Source of the DNA: Ovis canadensis
Lineage: Eukaryota; Chordata; Mammalia; Artiodactyla; Bovidae
NCBI RefSeq assembly: GCF_042477335.2
Contig: NC_091250.1
Span: forward strand, 132,467,384-132,531,383
DNA: 64,000 nucleotides
Reading direction: 5' to 3'
The notes under the pieces are model-generated. The model did no database searches, was not told the DNA's origin, and was given only the letters and a program-made list of their open reading frames with translations. Of this stretch, positions 22,722 through 33,060 are shown piece by piece. Positions within the stretch are counted from its first letter, which is position 1; every line of letters begins with the position of its first letter. The translations under genes were made by a program, and so were the position numbers.

Positions 22722-23009
22722 GAAATCGAGAGGCTCTCGGAGCAGCTGGAGGAGAAGGAGCGGGAGGCGCAGCGGCTTCTGAGCCAGCCTGGGCTCGAGC
22801 GGGAGGAGGAGGTGGCCCTGCTGCGGAGGAGTGTGGCGGAGAAGGAGCGGGCCCGGGCCGCCAGCCACGTCCTGTGTCGCTCCCTGGCCGACGAGACCCA
22901 CCAGCTGCGGCGGGCCCTGGCTGCCACAGCCCACATGTGCCAGCATCTGGCCAAGTGTCTGGATGAACGCCAGGGGGGACAGGGGGCTGCGGGGGAGCAG
23001 AGCCCTGAG
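22722..23009 (+). CDS. TNIP2: TNIP2 coding exon 2, residues 94-189
   Basis: Acceptor cttccccttag, then GAAATCGAG; the exon ends GAG before the donor gtaggc. It is 96 whole codons, phase 0. It encodes the central coiled coil of ABIN-2, including [20 protein letters not shown] and the strongly conserved [16 protein letters not shown]. The Glu/Arg/Leu heptad pattern is continuous, fitting the dimeric rod that presents the ABIN homology domains. A BovB fragment lies only 37 bp upstream. A 337-codon antisense frame over this exon is a GC-driven shadow. Confidence 0.96.
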
Positions 23010-24439
23010 GTAGGCCCTGGGGCAGCAGGCCTCGCCTTGTGGCTCAGGGAGAGCCCCGCCCGCCCTTCTGGGGATTTCCTCTAGGGTGGTGGGGCCTGCA
23101 GAATGTCCAGGAGAGCAGACCCGCGGCTGCCCCCAGGCCCAGTGGGGAGGTGGCCCTGTGGTCTCTCCAGCCTCCACGAAGCAGCAGAGCCGGGGCAGGA
23201 GGGGTGTCCTGAGCGAGGCTGGCGCGTGCAGTGCCGGGGCCTCAGTGTGGGCGGCGCTGGCCCAGGGTGCCTCCGGTTGGGCGGGGCTGTCAGCTCCAGT
23301 GCAGCCTCGCCCTGCTGGGGCCTTGGGCCTGGGCAGGGAGGACGCAGGGCCCCGCTTGGCACAGTGCCCCCTGAATGGCACTACTCGGGACGGGGCCCGT
23401 GGTGGGGGCAGCAGTGTGGGTGCAGGGGAGCGGGTGGGTTTCAGCATCAGGAAGCCCCCACCTGGGAAATCGGGGCTCCTCTGGGGGCTGTCGGGAGCGG
23501 GGCCTGCGGGGTCGTGGCGGGGCAGGGGGCTGTGACACTTTGGTCCAGAACCGCGCCCTGTGATGTAGGGCTGTTGGGAAGAGCCCTGCAGTCTCTTGCA
23601 GCAGCTTGGCCAGGCGTGGGGGAGGGCCTCGGTCTGAGAATCCCACGGAAAGGGAACCTCAGAAAGAACAGGGCACATTTGAGAAACCAGAGCGCTCTCC
23701 AGGCAGGCCGTGGACTCGTATGATTCTGAGTCACACGGCCCTTTCTCTCTGGGGATCTGAAAGCTGGTGGTGGTTGGCCTGGGCGGAGGCTCTAAGCCGG
23801 CGTCATTTCTCAGCGCTGGTCTTCACCGAGTCAGCGGGGTTTCCCGAGCCCGCAGGGTTAGCACACGCAGCTCCTTTGTCATTTGAGGGGAATTCTCACA
23901 ATAATGTCACCGCCATCCATCCGCTTTGTTAAATGACTGAACTTCTGATGGCCTTTCGGTCAGCCCCGCCCACCCTGCTGGGACTGGGTCAGCACGCGTG
24001 GGCTTGTAGATGTGAATCCCACCAGCCTCGCGATGCCCGGGGAGGTTGTAGACAGTCAGCCCCTGAAGCTGACCGTGGTCATCTCGGACATGACACATCC
24101 AACGGGAGGGACAGCGGGCCCGAAGGAGGGGCCTGCTCCTGGCGGCCGTGGGTCCTGGGCCGGGAAGTTCTCTGGTCACAGCGAGCTCGGCTTCCGGCCC
24201 CCCCCCCCCCCAACCCTGGCCCCAGCCGTGACGCTGGGCCTCTCGGGCGTGGAGACAGTGTGAGGCTTGGCCCCCGCGTGGGGTGGGCTTGGGCAGGGCT
24301 AGGACCACCATCCCCTCTGGAAGCGCCTGTCCTTTCCTGTCTCCGTTGCACCTGCCGCAGGGCGGCTGCAGGGCCGTCTGCGACTGGGTGCCCGCACGGA
24401 AGGTGCGGTCACACGGGATCTGGTCCCTTTCTCGTGCAG
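23010..24439. other. TNIP2 intron 2
   Basis: 1.43-kb intron, GC-rich, with a C-run near 24200-24210. No repeat family or embedded gene was recognised. Long frames on both strands lack coding similarity. Confidence 0.8.
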
Positions 24440-24529
24440 CCCGAGTGTGCGGACGGGGACGCCTCTGTGCACGAGGTGGTTGAGAAGTTACGGGAGGAGA
24501 ACCGGGTGCTGAGGCAGAAAGTGACTCAC
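24440..24529 (+). CDS. TNIP2: TNIP2 coding exon 3, residues 190-219
   Basis: Acceptor ctcgtgcag and donor gtgagt. It is 30 codons, phase 0, encoding a short hinge (PECADGDASV) and then coiled coil HEVVEKLREENRVLRQKVTH, which aligns with the human VIEKLQEENRLLKQKVTH stretch. Its small size and exact phase make it easy to miss by ORF length alone. Confidence 0.94.
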
Positions 24530-24906
24530 GTGAGTGTCTGAGATCGCACTTGGGCCGAGCGCCCTCCGCGGACTGTGGGTGAGGGGCCTCCCCTCGCTGT
24601 GCCCAGGGGTCCCCCCTGCCCTGAGGTCGCTTCGGCTGATACACAGGGTCCCCAAAGGCCCGACATGTTTGCTCAGAAGGACGTGTTGAGCACGTCTGGT
24701 TGTCCTCCACCCCTAAATTAATTCGCGTGTTGCTAAATGAGGTGCAGAGATCACTGTCAATCCAGCGTTCAGGCAGCGACTCCACCGTCACCGCGTCCGG
24801 GTGCTCCCCCCCCCCCCCGCCCCCGCCCAGAGTGGGCGCCGCCGGCCTCCACGTGGGGACGGGCCTCGTATTCCGGGCGGGCTCGAGGGTGCTTTCCGGC
24901 CCCCAG
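24530..24906. other. TNIP2 intron 3
   Basis: Intron of 377 bp with a C-tract near 24808-24818. It ends in the acceptor gcccccag. The frame across it runs into exon 4 without stops, but only the part from 24907 is supported as coding. Confidence 0.85.
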
Positions 24907-25155
24907 GTGGAGGACCTCAACGCTAGGTGGCAGCGCTACGACGCCAGCAGGGACGAGTACGTGAGGGGGCTCCACGCGCAGCTGAAGGGCCTGCAAGTCC
25001 CCCTGGAGCCCGAGCTGATGCGGAAGGAGGTTTCCCGGCTCAACGCGCAGTTGGAGGAGAAGATGGATGACTGCGCGGAGGCGCGGCGGGAGCTGGCTGC
25101 GGCGAGGAGCGCGCGGGACGAGGCGCTGGAGCGCGTGCAGATGCTGGAGCAGCAG
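24907..25155 (+). CDS. TNIP2: TNIP2 coding exon 4, residues 220-302 (ABIN homology region 1)
   Basis: 83 codons, phase 0, ending CAGCAG before the donor gtgcgg. It begins [20 protein letters not shown], the conserved ABIN block associated with A20 binding, and continues as coiled coil through [18 protein letters not shown] to [11 protein letters not shown]. The sequence is nearly colinear with human TNIP2, without insertion. It is the most GC-rich coding exon of the gene, with CpG-rich third positions. Confidence 0.95.
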
Positions 25156-25298
25156 GTGCGGCCGCGCCGTGGTCGCCAGGGGGCGGGGCCGCCGTCTCCT
25201 CCTGTCGCGGGGCGGGGCCTCCTGATGGGATCGGGGCGTGGCTTCCTCCTCCGGCGGGGGGCGGGGCCGCCGCCGCCTGACGCGGGCGTCTCTTGCAG
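25156..25298 (+). other. TNIP2 intron 4, minimal GC-box-rich intron
   Basis: Only 143 bp, with GGGGCGGGGCC-type boxes at about 25181, 25209 and 25261. The acceptor is tcttgcag. Confidence 0.85.
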
Positions 25299-25418
25299 AT
25301 CCTCGCCTACAAGGACGACTTCACGTCGGAGAGGGCCGACAGGGAGCGGGCGCAGAGCCGCATCCACGAGCTGGAGAAGCAGGTGGCCTCGCTGCAGCGC
25401 CAGGTGTCCAGGAGACAG
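25299..25418 (+). CDS. TNIP2: TNIP2 coding exon 5, residues 303-342 (UBAN motif)
   Basis: 40 codons, phase 0, between tcttgcag and gtacag. It carries [19 protein letters not shown], which contains the D-F-x-x-E-R core (D309, F310, E313, R314) of the UBAN ubiquitin-binding motif shared by ABINs, NEMO and optineurin. In the family this binds linear or K63 ubiquitin chains. All key residues are present, so ubiquitin binding is expected to be intact. The coiled coil continues to the exon end. Confidence 0.95.
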
Positions 25419-25852
25419 GTACAGCCGGGGTCTCCTCGGGCCCGGGGTGGGGGTCGTCTTCATTTCTCTCTCGCGCCTTTCGAGCTCTCCTGAGGCTGCT
25501 AAGACCTCAGTTCCACTCCAGGCAGGGCCGCCGTGCCCAGTGCCCGGAAACCTCCGGGTGGCACATGTGTGTGCGTGGAGGGTGGCATCCACCGGCCTGT
25601 CCTGTCCTCGTGCCCCGACTGGGAGCTCCTGCACGCGGCCTTTCCGTGCTGCGTGGTGGGGTGGCCCCCACGTGAGCCTCGTCCCTTGTGGGCATAGGCG
25701 GGAGGTCCGGACCCCTCAGTTGTCCCTGGCACGTCCTCGTTCGGGCCTCGACACCAGGCAGAGCAAAGGTGCGGGTCCTGCACAGCGACGGACGTGGCTC
25801 CAGACGCTGGGGCCGAGACCAGCCCTGGGAGCGGACTCCTGCCTTTTCCTAG
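25419..25852. other. TNIP2 intron 5
   Basis: 434-bp intron ending tttcctag. No repeat or gene was recognised. Confidence 0.85.
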
Positions 25853-26116
25853 GATTCTCGTGAGCCAGTCTCCTGCCGGATTCACACCGGGAGCAGATCT
25901 CCCAGGTATTTAGAGACCGATGCTTCGGAGCCTGTGGCAGCCGGTGGCCGGAGGCCTGGGACGGGACCCCAGTGGCTGGGCCTCCCCGCGGAGGGCGAGT
26001 GCTCAGCAGTGACCCAGAGAGGCCAGGGGGACCTGCAGTGCCCCCACTGTCTGCGGTGCTTCAGCGACGAGCAAGGCGAGGAGCTCTTCAGGCATGTGGC
26101 CGAGTGCTGCCAGTGA
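25853..26116 (+). CDS. TNIP2: TNIP2 last coding exon, residues 343-429 (zinc finger)
   Basis: 87 codons plus TGA. The first part (343-400) is a Gly/Pro/Ser-rich linker that diverges clearly from the human sequence. The end, [20 protein letters not shown] then FRHVAECCQ, is the conserved NOA-type CCHC zinc finger, with C405, C408, H423 and C427 in the right spacing. In the family this finger contributes to ubiquitin binding and signalling functions. The stop position equals the family C-terminus. Confidence 0.95.
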   Translation, partial: DSREPVSCRIHTGSRSPRYLETDASEPVAAGGRRPGTGPQWLGLPAEGECSAVTQRGQGDLQCPHCLRCFSDEQGEELFRHVAECCQ

Positions 26117-26484
26117 GCCCGGTGGCCCGTGGTGGGCGCGCCCCGCATCACCCTCGGGGCCCCCAGCACAGGCTGGGGGTGCTTCTGAGCCTCCGTCTCA
26201 GCCGCTCTTGGGTCAGCGGGAACTTCGGTGGGGCTGGCAGCAGGGGTAGGGGTTGGAGCTTCTAGCGCGGAGCTGGTCTCCCAAGCGGCCAGACCGAGGC
26301 CACGAGTGGACAGCCGTGGGCGTACTCGCTGGCCAGCACGGGGCTTTGCCCCCCGGGAGTCGTGGAGCCCAGCGCCGAGCTGCATTGAGACATGTTGCGC
26401 TGCACTGGTGTTCACCGCAGCCCTAGAAGTCGGACACGTGATCATGCGACAATTCTGTAATAAAGGGAGCTGCTAAGTGGCTGC
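26117..26484 (+). other. TNIP2: TNIP2 3' UTR
   Basis: GC-rich untranslated region with no stable open frame, ending shortly after the AATAAA at 26459-26464. The exact cleavage point is inferred, about 15-20 bp after the signal. A GT-rich tract (GTGTGTGTTGG) begins at about 26490, as expected for a downstream element. Confidence 0.8.
26459..26464 (+). terminator. TNIP2: TNIP2 poly(A) signal AATAAA
   Basis: Canonical hexamer 343 bp after the stop codon, followed by a GT-rich stretch within 35 bp. It is the first canonical signal downstream of the CDS. Confidence 0.85.
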
Positions 26485-27477
26485 CCCGAGTGTGTGTTGG
26501 GGACTGGGGGGCAGGGGCCTGGCCGCACTTCCACCTGGGCCTGAGTTAGCTGCTGAGGAGACACGCCTGCGGACTGTCGTCTTTCGGGCCTCCAGAGCCT
26601 TGTCGTCCAGCCCAGACGGAAGTCGAGGCAGGGCTGAGTGCAGAGGAGAGCCCTGCAGGGTGGCGCAGGGCCACGGCCCGTCACCCCGCTAGCCGTCAGG
26701 AGAGCCAGGCTAGGGGGTTCCTCTCACCCTCAGTGCGGGCAGGGAGGCGTCACAGCAGGAGGGGACACAGCCGCGATATAAACCCCACTGCCACTGGCCC
26801 CGCCTGGGGGTCCCCCCGCCTGCACTCCCCTCCGCTCCCCACCCCCTCCCCCCGCCTGGAGCAGCTGCCGCCATGCGGGTGCACATGGCCTCTCTCCTCC
26901 GGTTCTGCCTTCCTCCGAGGGGAGTTGAGGTGTCAATCCCTCACGCCCCCCAGCGTCCACAAGCCTGACTGGAAGCCGTCGGTCTCAAGTGTCACGGGGA
27001 GCCTCTGTCCTCAGGAGCTGGGGACTTGGCAGACACCCAAGCGCTTCTTGGAGCGAGGAGCCCCAGGAGGAGACACCTCAGATCCTTGGCTGACCCTGAA
27101 CCGGGCAGGCTGAGAGTAAGACTCCACGAATCCTGCGGTAGGAACGGGGCTGGACAGCTGGACGGGCAGAGCAGAGGCCCTGGCGGCTGTCCCTCAGGGT
27201 TCGAGGGGGTGGCTGCATCCTCGGTTTTCCTTTGAAACCCTCAAGGGGCCACATTTTAGGAGTAAAGTTGACATCTTAGGGCAAAACCATAACATCCCTC
27301 TCTTCCAGGTAGCCAACCAGTAATCCACAGGCCTGCTGGACAAAACCCGTTTTTCTTCAGACACAAGTAACAGAATCCATAGTCCACTATACAGTAACAA
27401 ATTCTAGACGTGGGGGAAGAGGCATAGTGCAGATACAGCCACACAAATATAAGCTAACCAGAGGTATATGCAGCAGC
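26485..27477. other. intergenic, downstream of TNIP2
   Basis: No gene was recognised. GC-rich to about 27230, then AT-richer. The frames present have no family signature. Confidence 0.6.
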
Positions 27478-27602
27478 TGCTGCTGAGTCGCTTCAGTCAT
27501 GTCTGACTGTGCAACCCCATGGACTGCAGCCTACCAGGCTCCTCCGTCCGTGGGATTTTCCAGACAAGAGCACTGGAGTGGGGTGCCATTGCCTTCTCTG
27601 GC
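27478..27602 (-). mobile_element. Bov-tA / Bov-A fragment
   Basis: Reverse complement: GCTGAGTCGCTTCAGTCATG, CCCATGGACTGCAGCCTACC, CACTGGAGTGGGGTGCCATT. The head is missing. Confidence 0.85.
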
Positions 27603-27949
27603 ATGTGCAGCAGATGGTACTAAAAGAAATAAGGATACTGTGGAGATTGTTGAGGCTGGTCAGAAGCAATTCTGGATAAAAATACAGAAAGGAGGGCAGA
27701 GCATGGGGATGAGTAGACACAGATGAGTACTGATCGTTTAAAACAGTGACGTCTTGAAGGTTTTCAGACACGCAGACCACCACGAGAACTTTCTAGGTGG
27801 GGGAGCAGAGTGCTTAAGCAACTTACACACACAGGTTATAAGGTTTTGCGTTGATTCACAGTAGACTAATGAGTCACAGGAGCATATTACAATCTCTAGG
27901 GAAACCACTGAAGCAGTGATGGAAATACTTCATTAAAAAGTTACAGAGG

Positions 27950-28230
27950 GATTTCCCGAGCAGTCCGCTGGTTAAGACTCTATACTTCTCTAACTATTTG
28001 CTTGGCTGCACCGGGCCTTAGTTGCAGCGCTGCAGGGTCTTCAGGCTTTGTTGCAACAGTCAGGTCCTTCATCTGCGACGTGTGAACGCTCAGCTGTGGC
28101 AGGCGGGCCCCCAGCACTGGGAGTGTGGAATCCTAGCCACGGGACCAGGGGGAGGTCCCCGGACTCCACCTCTAATGCAGGGGCCTGGGGTTTGATCCCT
28201 GGTTGGGGATAAGAATCCCACCATGTGCAG
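27950..28230. mobile_element. composite CHR-type SINEs, nested in opposite orientation
   Basis: A + strand SINE start (GGGATTTCCCGAGCAGTCCG) is opened by an antisense SINE (TTGGCTGCACCGGGCCTTAG to GGGACCAGGGGGAGGTCCCC). The + strand part then resumes (GGGGCCTGGGGTTTGATCCC). Confidence 0.65.
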
Positions 28231-28369
28231 CAGTGAATAAACTTACCAAATCCTCTGACTGAATAATGACGATTGTCACAGTGGACAAAAATAAGTCTTG
28301 GCTGTGTGCCCATCAGAAAAGATGAAGACACACCACGCCAACATTAGCCAAGAAAATCAGACAGTGCAC

Positions 28370-30150
28370 TTTAAGACAAAAAATAGTACCAGAAATAAAG
28401 ATCAACATCACATAAGGACAAACGTAAATTTATCAGGGATGTATAATATACCCAGATTTGCACAGAGCTAATAATAGCAATATAAAGCGTAAGAGCTAGA
28501 TAAATACATAATAATAGCTGGAGATTTTAACATACCTTTCTCAGTAACTGAAAGAAGCAGGGGAAAAAAATCGGTAAGGATATAGAAGATTTAACCAAAA
28601 TAATCTACCTGGCCTAATTCATATGTAGAATGTAAGTCACACCCAGCAAGTGCTAACTAATTCTTTCCAGGTGTACACGGAATGCTTCCGAGAGAGACAC
28701 ATTAGTGAGCCACAGCAATATTCCAAACAGTCTCATCACTGAATTGTGATTGCTGACCATCAGGATAGAACCACAACTCAGCAGCAGGATGGCAACTAAT
28801 CAATTCCTAGCATATTTCTAAATGATCCACGGGGAAAATAAATACAATGGAAACTGGAAATGTTTTGAACTGAGTATAAATGAAAACACAAGTTGCTAAA
28901 AATTATGGAATACAGCGAGAGCAGTGGCCAGGGGAAGTGTGATGGCTCCGAAGCTGTGTGTTGGGATGAAGGGAGGTGAGACTTCAGCGATCGAAGTGCT
29001 CAACCCAAGATGCTAGGGAAGGAACTGCAAATTAAGCCCAAAGAAAATGGAAGGAAATAATAAAGGAGCAGAGTCAATGACATGGAAAGCAGACAAAAAC
29101 CATCAATGCCGAGAGTGAGTTCTTCTAAACAGTAGTGAGGCTGAGAAACCCACAGCATGACTGATGAAGAAAGAAAACATAAACTGCTAAAATCCGGAGT
29201 CAAAGATGAGCATCACTACAGATCTCCAGGATGTGAAAAAGATGAGACAGTATGAAGAGTTCCTGGAGCTGATTCAGTGACGGCTTAGATGAAATGGATC
29301 GAGTCCTTCAGACACACAGGTCCCTAAACCTGAGCAAACAGGAAACCTGAACAGCCTTGTATCACTTACACAGATTGAAGCTGTAATTAAAGGTCTTTTC
29401 ACAAAGGAAATTACAGTCTCGGATGACTCACTGGAGAATTCTTCCTAACGTCTAAGAAAGACATGTCAATATCCTACAGACTCAGGAAACCAAGTAGGAG
29501 TGCTCCCTAACTCATTTTACGACCCTGGAACGTGAGAGAGAGAAGGGACGGAGCAAAGTGACAGATCACTCTCGAACGTCGAGGCAAAAATCCTAAAAAA
29601 GTAAAAAGTATAACCAAGTGCAGTTTTTATTACAGGAATGTAAGATTGCTTGACATTAAAAAAAATAATGCAGCATAACAACAGATCAAACAAAAGCCAA
29701 ACCCCCATGTGATCATCTCAACAGAAGCAGAAAGCAGCACACGGCAAAGTTCAGTAGCCACTCAGGCACCACCACCCGCCAAGCGAGGAGTAGGGCAGTT
29801 TCCTCAGTCTGGCCAAGGTGTGTGTCCGGAAGACCTGCAGCCAACTCTCCACTGGGCATGCCGAGTGCTCTCCCTGAGCCCCGTCAGGCCAGCTGCTCAC
29901 TATTCTCCCTGCAGTTCACCTGGTACAGGAGCAATCGGGCGATAAAATGGAGACTAGGAAAATCGGATAAGAAGCAATAAAACTGGCCCTACTCACAGAT
30001 GACAGATGGTGTATGTAGAAAACCCTGGGGGGCCTTCAGAAAACAGTTTAATCAGGAAGTCGACAATCTCAAGAGGCAAAGATGTCTGAATGTATGAAAC
30101 ATCTCTTGTACTCCTGTATGTTTTCAAATGGAAAAGCCAATTAAGAAAAC
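28370..30150 (+). mobile_element. old L1 ORF2 remnant, sense
   Basis: A-rich, stop-laden sequence with L1 ORF2 phrases in order (the region around 28500-28620; GCAATATTCCAAACAG-type text; 29150-29340; 29640-29740). It is strongly diverged and no usable frame remains. It lies in the intergenic interval. Confidence 0.7.
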
Positions 30151-30555
30151 CTGCTGTGAGTTGAATTGTGTCTCCCCCTAAAAATAAGTTCACCAAAAAA
30201 TGTTGAAGTCCTAATCCCCAGAATGTGTGAACGTGCCCTCATTTAGAAAGTGTCTCTGCAGGTGTAATCTACGGTGATGTCCCCAAATCCAGTGACCTGC
30301 ATCCTTAGAAGAAAAGGGCAAGAGACAGACTCGAGAGACAGCGCCGTATAGAGATGCAGGCCAGGACTGGAGTGACGCGTGGATGCGCCGAGGACGCCAG
30401 TGACCTAAGGGAGAGCTTTCTCCTCACCACCTCTAGAAGGAGCCAGTTCTGCTCACACCTGAATTCTAGATTTAAATCTTCCAGAACCTGGAGAACACAT
30501 TTCTAAGCCATGTAGTTCGTGGCACTTTGTTATGGGAGCCCCACAAAACTAACGC
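30150..30555 (+). mobile_element. MLT1-like (MaLR) LTR, diverged
   Basis: GTTGAATTGTGTCTCCCCCT, then TGTTGAAGTCCTAATCCCCA, and near the end GTGGCACTTTGTTATGGGAG. This matches the start and end phrases of MLT1-type solitary LTRs as I remember them. It has no internal gene. Confidence 0.6.
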
Positions 30556-30569
30556 ATCACTTCAGTTTG

Positions 30570-32592
30570 GTCGCCCGGTCGTGTCCGACTCTTTGCGACC
30601 CCATGGACTCCCTGTCCATCACCATCTCCTGGAGCTTGCTCAAACTCATGTCCATCGAGTTGGTGATGCCATCCAACCCTCTCATCCTCTGTCGCCCCCT
30701 TCTCCTCCTGCCTTCAGTCTTCCCCAGCATCAGGGACTTTCCCCGTGAGTCAGCTCTTCACATCAGGTGGCCAAAGTGGTGGAATTTCAGCTTCAGCATC
30801 AGTCATTCCAGTGAGTATTCAGGGTTGATCTCCTTTACGATGGACTGGTTGGATCTCCTTGCAGTCCAAGGGACTCTCAAGAGTCTTCTCCAACACCACA
30901 GTTCAGAAGCATCAATTCTTCAGCACTCAGCCATCTTTATGGTTCAACTCTCAAATCTATACACGACTACTGGAAAAAGCATAACTCTGACTAGATGGGC
31001 CTTTGTTGGCAAAGTAATGTCTTTGCTTTTTAATATGCTGTCTAGGTTTGTCATAACTTTTCTTCCAAGGGGCAAGTATCTTGATTTCATGGCTGCAGTC
31101 ACCATCTGCAGTGATTTTGGAGCCCAAGAAAATAAAGTCTCACAGTTTCCATTGTTTCCCCATCTGTTTGCCATGAAGTGACTGGACCGGATGCCATGAT
31201 CTTTGTTTTTTGAATGCTGAGTTTTAAGCTAGATTTTTCACTCTCCTCTTTCACTTTCATCAAGAGGCTCTTTAGTTCCTCTTCGCTTTCTGCCATAAGG
31301 GTGGTGTCATCTGTGTATCTGAAGTTATTGATATTTCTCCCGGCAATCTTGATTCCAGCTTGTGCTTCATCCAGTCCGGGCTTTCTCATGACATATTCTG
31401 CATGTAAGTTAAATAAGCAGGGTGACAGTATATAGCGTTGACGTACTCTTCCCAGTTTGGAACCAGTCTGTTCTATGTCCGGTTCTAACTGTTGCTTCTT
31501 GACCTGCATACAGATTTCTCAGGAAGCAGGTAAGATGGTCTGGTATTCCCATCTCTTGAAGAATGATCCACACAGTCAAAGGCTTTTGCATAATCAATGA
31601 AGCAGATGTTTTTCTGGAATTCTCTTGCTTTTTCTGTGATCCAGTGGATGTTGGCAATTTAATCTCTGGTCCCTTTGCCTTTTCTAAATCTAGCTTGTAC
31701 ATCTGGAAGTTGATTCATGTGCTGCTGAAGCCTAGCTTGAAAGATTTTGAGCATTACCTTGCTAGCATGTGAAATGAGCACAGTTGTGTGGTAGTTTGAA
31801 CATTCCTTGGCATTGCCCTTCTGTGGGATTAGGATGAAAACTTGGAAAACCACTAGGCCATTCAGATATGACCCTAAAAAAAAAAACCCCTTATGATTAT
31901 ATAGTGGAGATGACAAATAGATTCAAGGGACTAGATCTGGTAGACAGAGTGCCTGAAGAACTATGGATGAAGGTTTGCAACACCGCACAGGTGGTGGTGA
32001 CCAAAACCATCCCCAAGAGAAAGAGATGCAAAAAGGCAAAATGTTTGTCTCAGGAGGCCTTACAAATAGCTGAGAAAGGAGAAGTGAAAGGCAAAGGAGA
32101 AAAGAAAGATATATGAATCTGAATGCAGAGTTCCAAAGAATAGGAAGGAGATAAGAAAGCCTTCCTCAGTGATCAATGCAAAGAAACAGAGGAAAACAAT
32201 AGAAAGGGGAAGATTAGCGATCTCTTTAAGAAAATCAGAGACACCAAGGGAACATTTCATGCAAAGATGGGCTCAATAAAGGACAGGAACTGTATGGACC
32301 TAACAGAAGCAGAAGAGATTGAGAAGAGGTGGTAATGCTACACAGAAGAACTGTACAAAAAAGATCTTCATGACCCAGATAACCACGGTGGTGTGATCAC
32401 TCACCTAGGGCCAGACATCCTGGAATGCAAAGTCAAGTGGTATAAGAAGTATTCCTACAAACAAAAAGCTAGTGGCGGTGATGGAATTCCAGTTGAGCTG
32501 TTTCAGATCCTGGAAGATGATGCTGTGAGAGTGCTGCACTCAATGTGCCAGCTAATTCGGAACACTCAGCAGTGGCCGCAGGACTGGAAACG
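30570..32592 (-). mobile_element. BovB LINE with 5' inversion (twin-priming structure)
   Basis: 30570-31840 is antisense BovB from the 3' end up to the RT phrase that begins AGTTTTCAT on the - strand. 31843-32592 is sense BovB, running from GGAAAACCACTAGGCCATTC to the RT phrase ending GGACTGGAAACG. In element coordinates the two blocks are adjacent: the inverted block ends where the other begins. TCAGTTTG occurs at both outer boundaries (30562-30569 and 32593-32600). This is one insertion, not two. The RT box reads YTDD (antisense, near 31308-31319), and frames are broken. Confidence 0.9.
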
Positions 32593-32600
32593 TCAGTTTG

Positions 32601-33060
32601 CATTTCTCGTAGTTTCTGTTCACTTGTCGTTGAGTCCAGTTATTCCCGTCCAGTTTCTAATCAGCTGTCACTTGTATCTGGGATATTTTTCTCCCTTTGG
32701 ATCTGGATCTTTTCTAATAGCTTCCAGTTCTTCCTCGTGTTCACGTGTTCCTTTACGTGCTTGAGCACAGAGTAAGAGTTTATCGGTCATTCTGAAGTCC
32801 TTGTCCGAAGATTCACCATCTTTGGTTCCATCTCTGCTGCTGTTTTGACGTCTCCTCTGCTTACGGCTTAGTTTCCTTCTTGGCATGGCCTGGATTCTAA
32901 CACTTTGAACTGTACCTTGTCGTGCGGGACAGGTTTGTTTAAGTACTGTCGGGCTTTGTTCCAGCAGGCAGCGAAGTTAATACTTAGGACCGGTTTGCTC
33001 CTTCTGAGGCTCGTGTTCAGCCTTAGATTCCACCCAGGGGTTAGCAGAACCCCAGTGCTG
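32601..33060. repeat. old LINE-like sequence (tentative)
   Basis: Text such as GGGCTTTGTTCCAGCAGGCA and TTTGCTCCTTCTGAGGCTCG resembles an ancient L1-associated phrase. It is too diverged for a firm call. Confidence 0.35.

Noticed and set aside
22665-23678. 337-codon antisense frame across TNIP2 exon 2
   Set aside because: It overlaps a firmly supported coding exon and its introns; length follows from GC content and lack of stops opposite coiled-coil codons.
23907-24920. 337-codon antisense frame across TNIP2 exons 3-4
   Set aside because: It crosses two supported splice sites of TNIP2, is low in complexity and has no recognisable domain.
24700-25863. 387-codon + frame over TNIP2 exon 4
   Set aside because: Only 24907-25155 matches the family; the rest is intron read-through, in the wrong frame for exon 5.
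30570-32592. Two independent BovB insertions in opposite orientation
   Set aside because: The two blocks are contiguous in element coordinates and share one set of outer duplications, so one inverted insertion is simpler.
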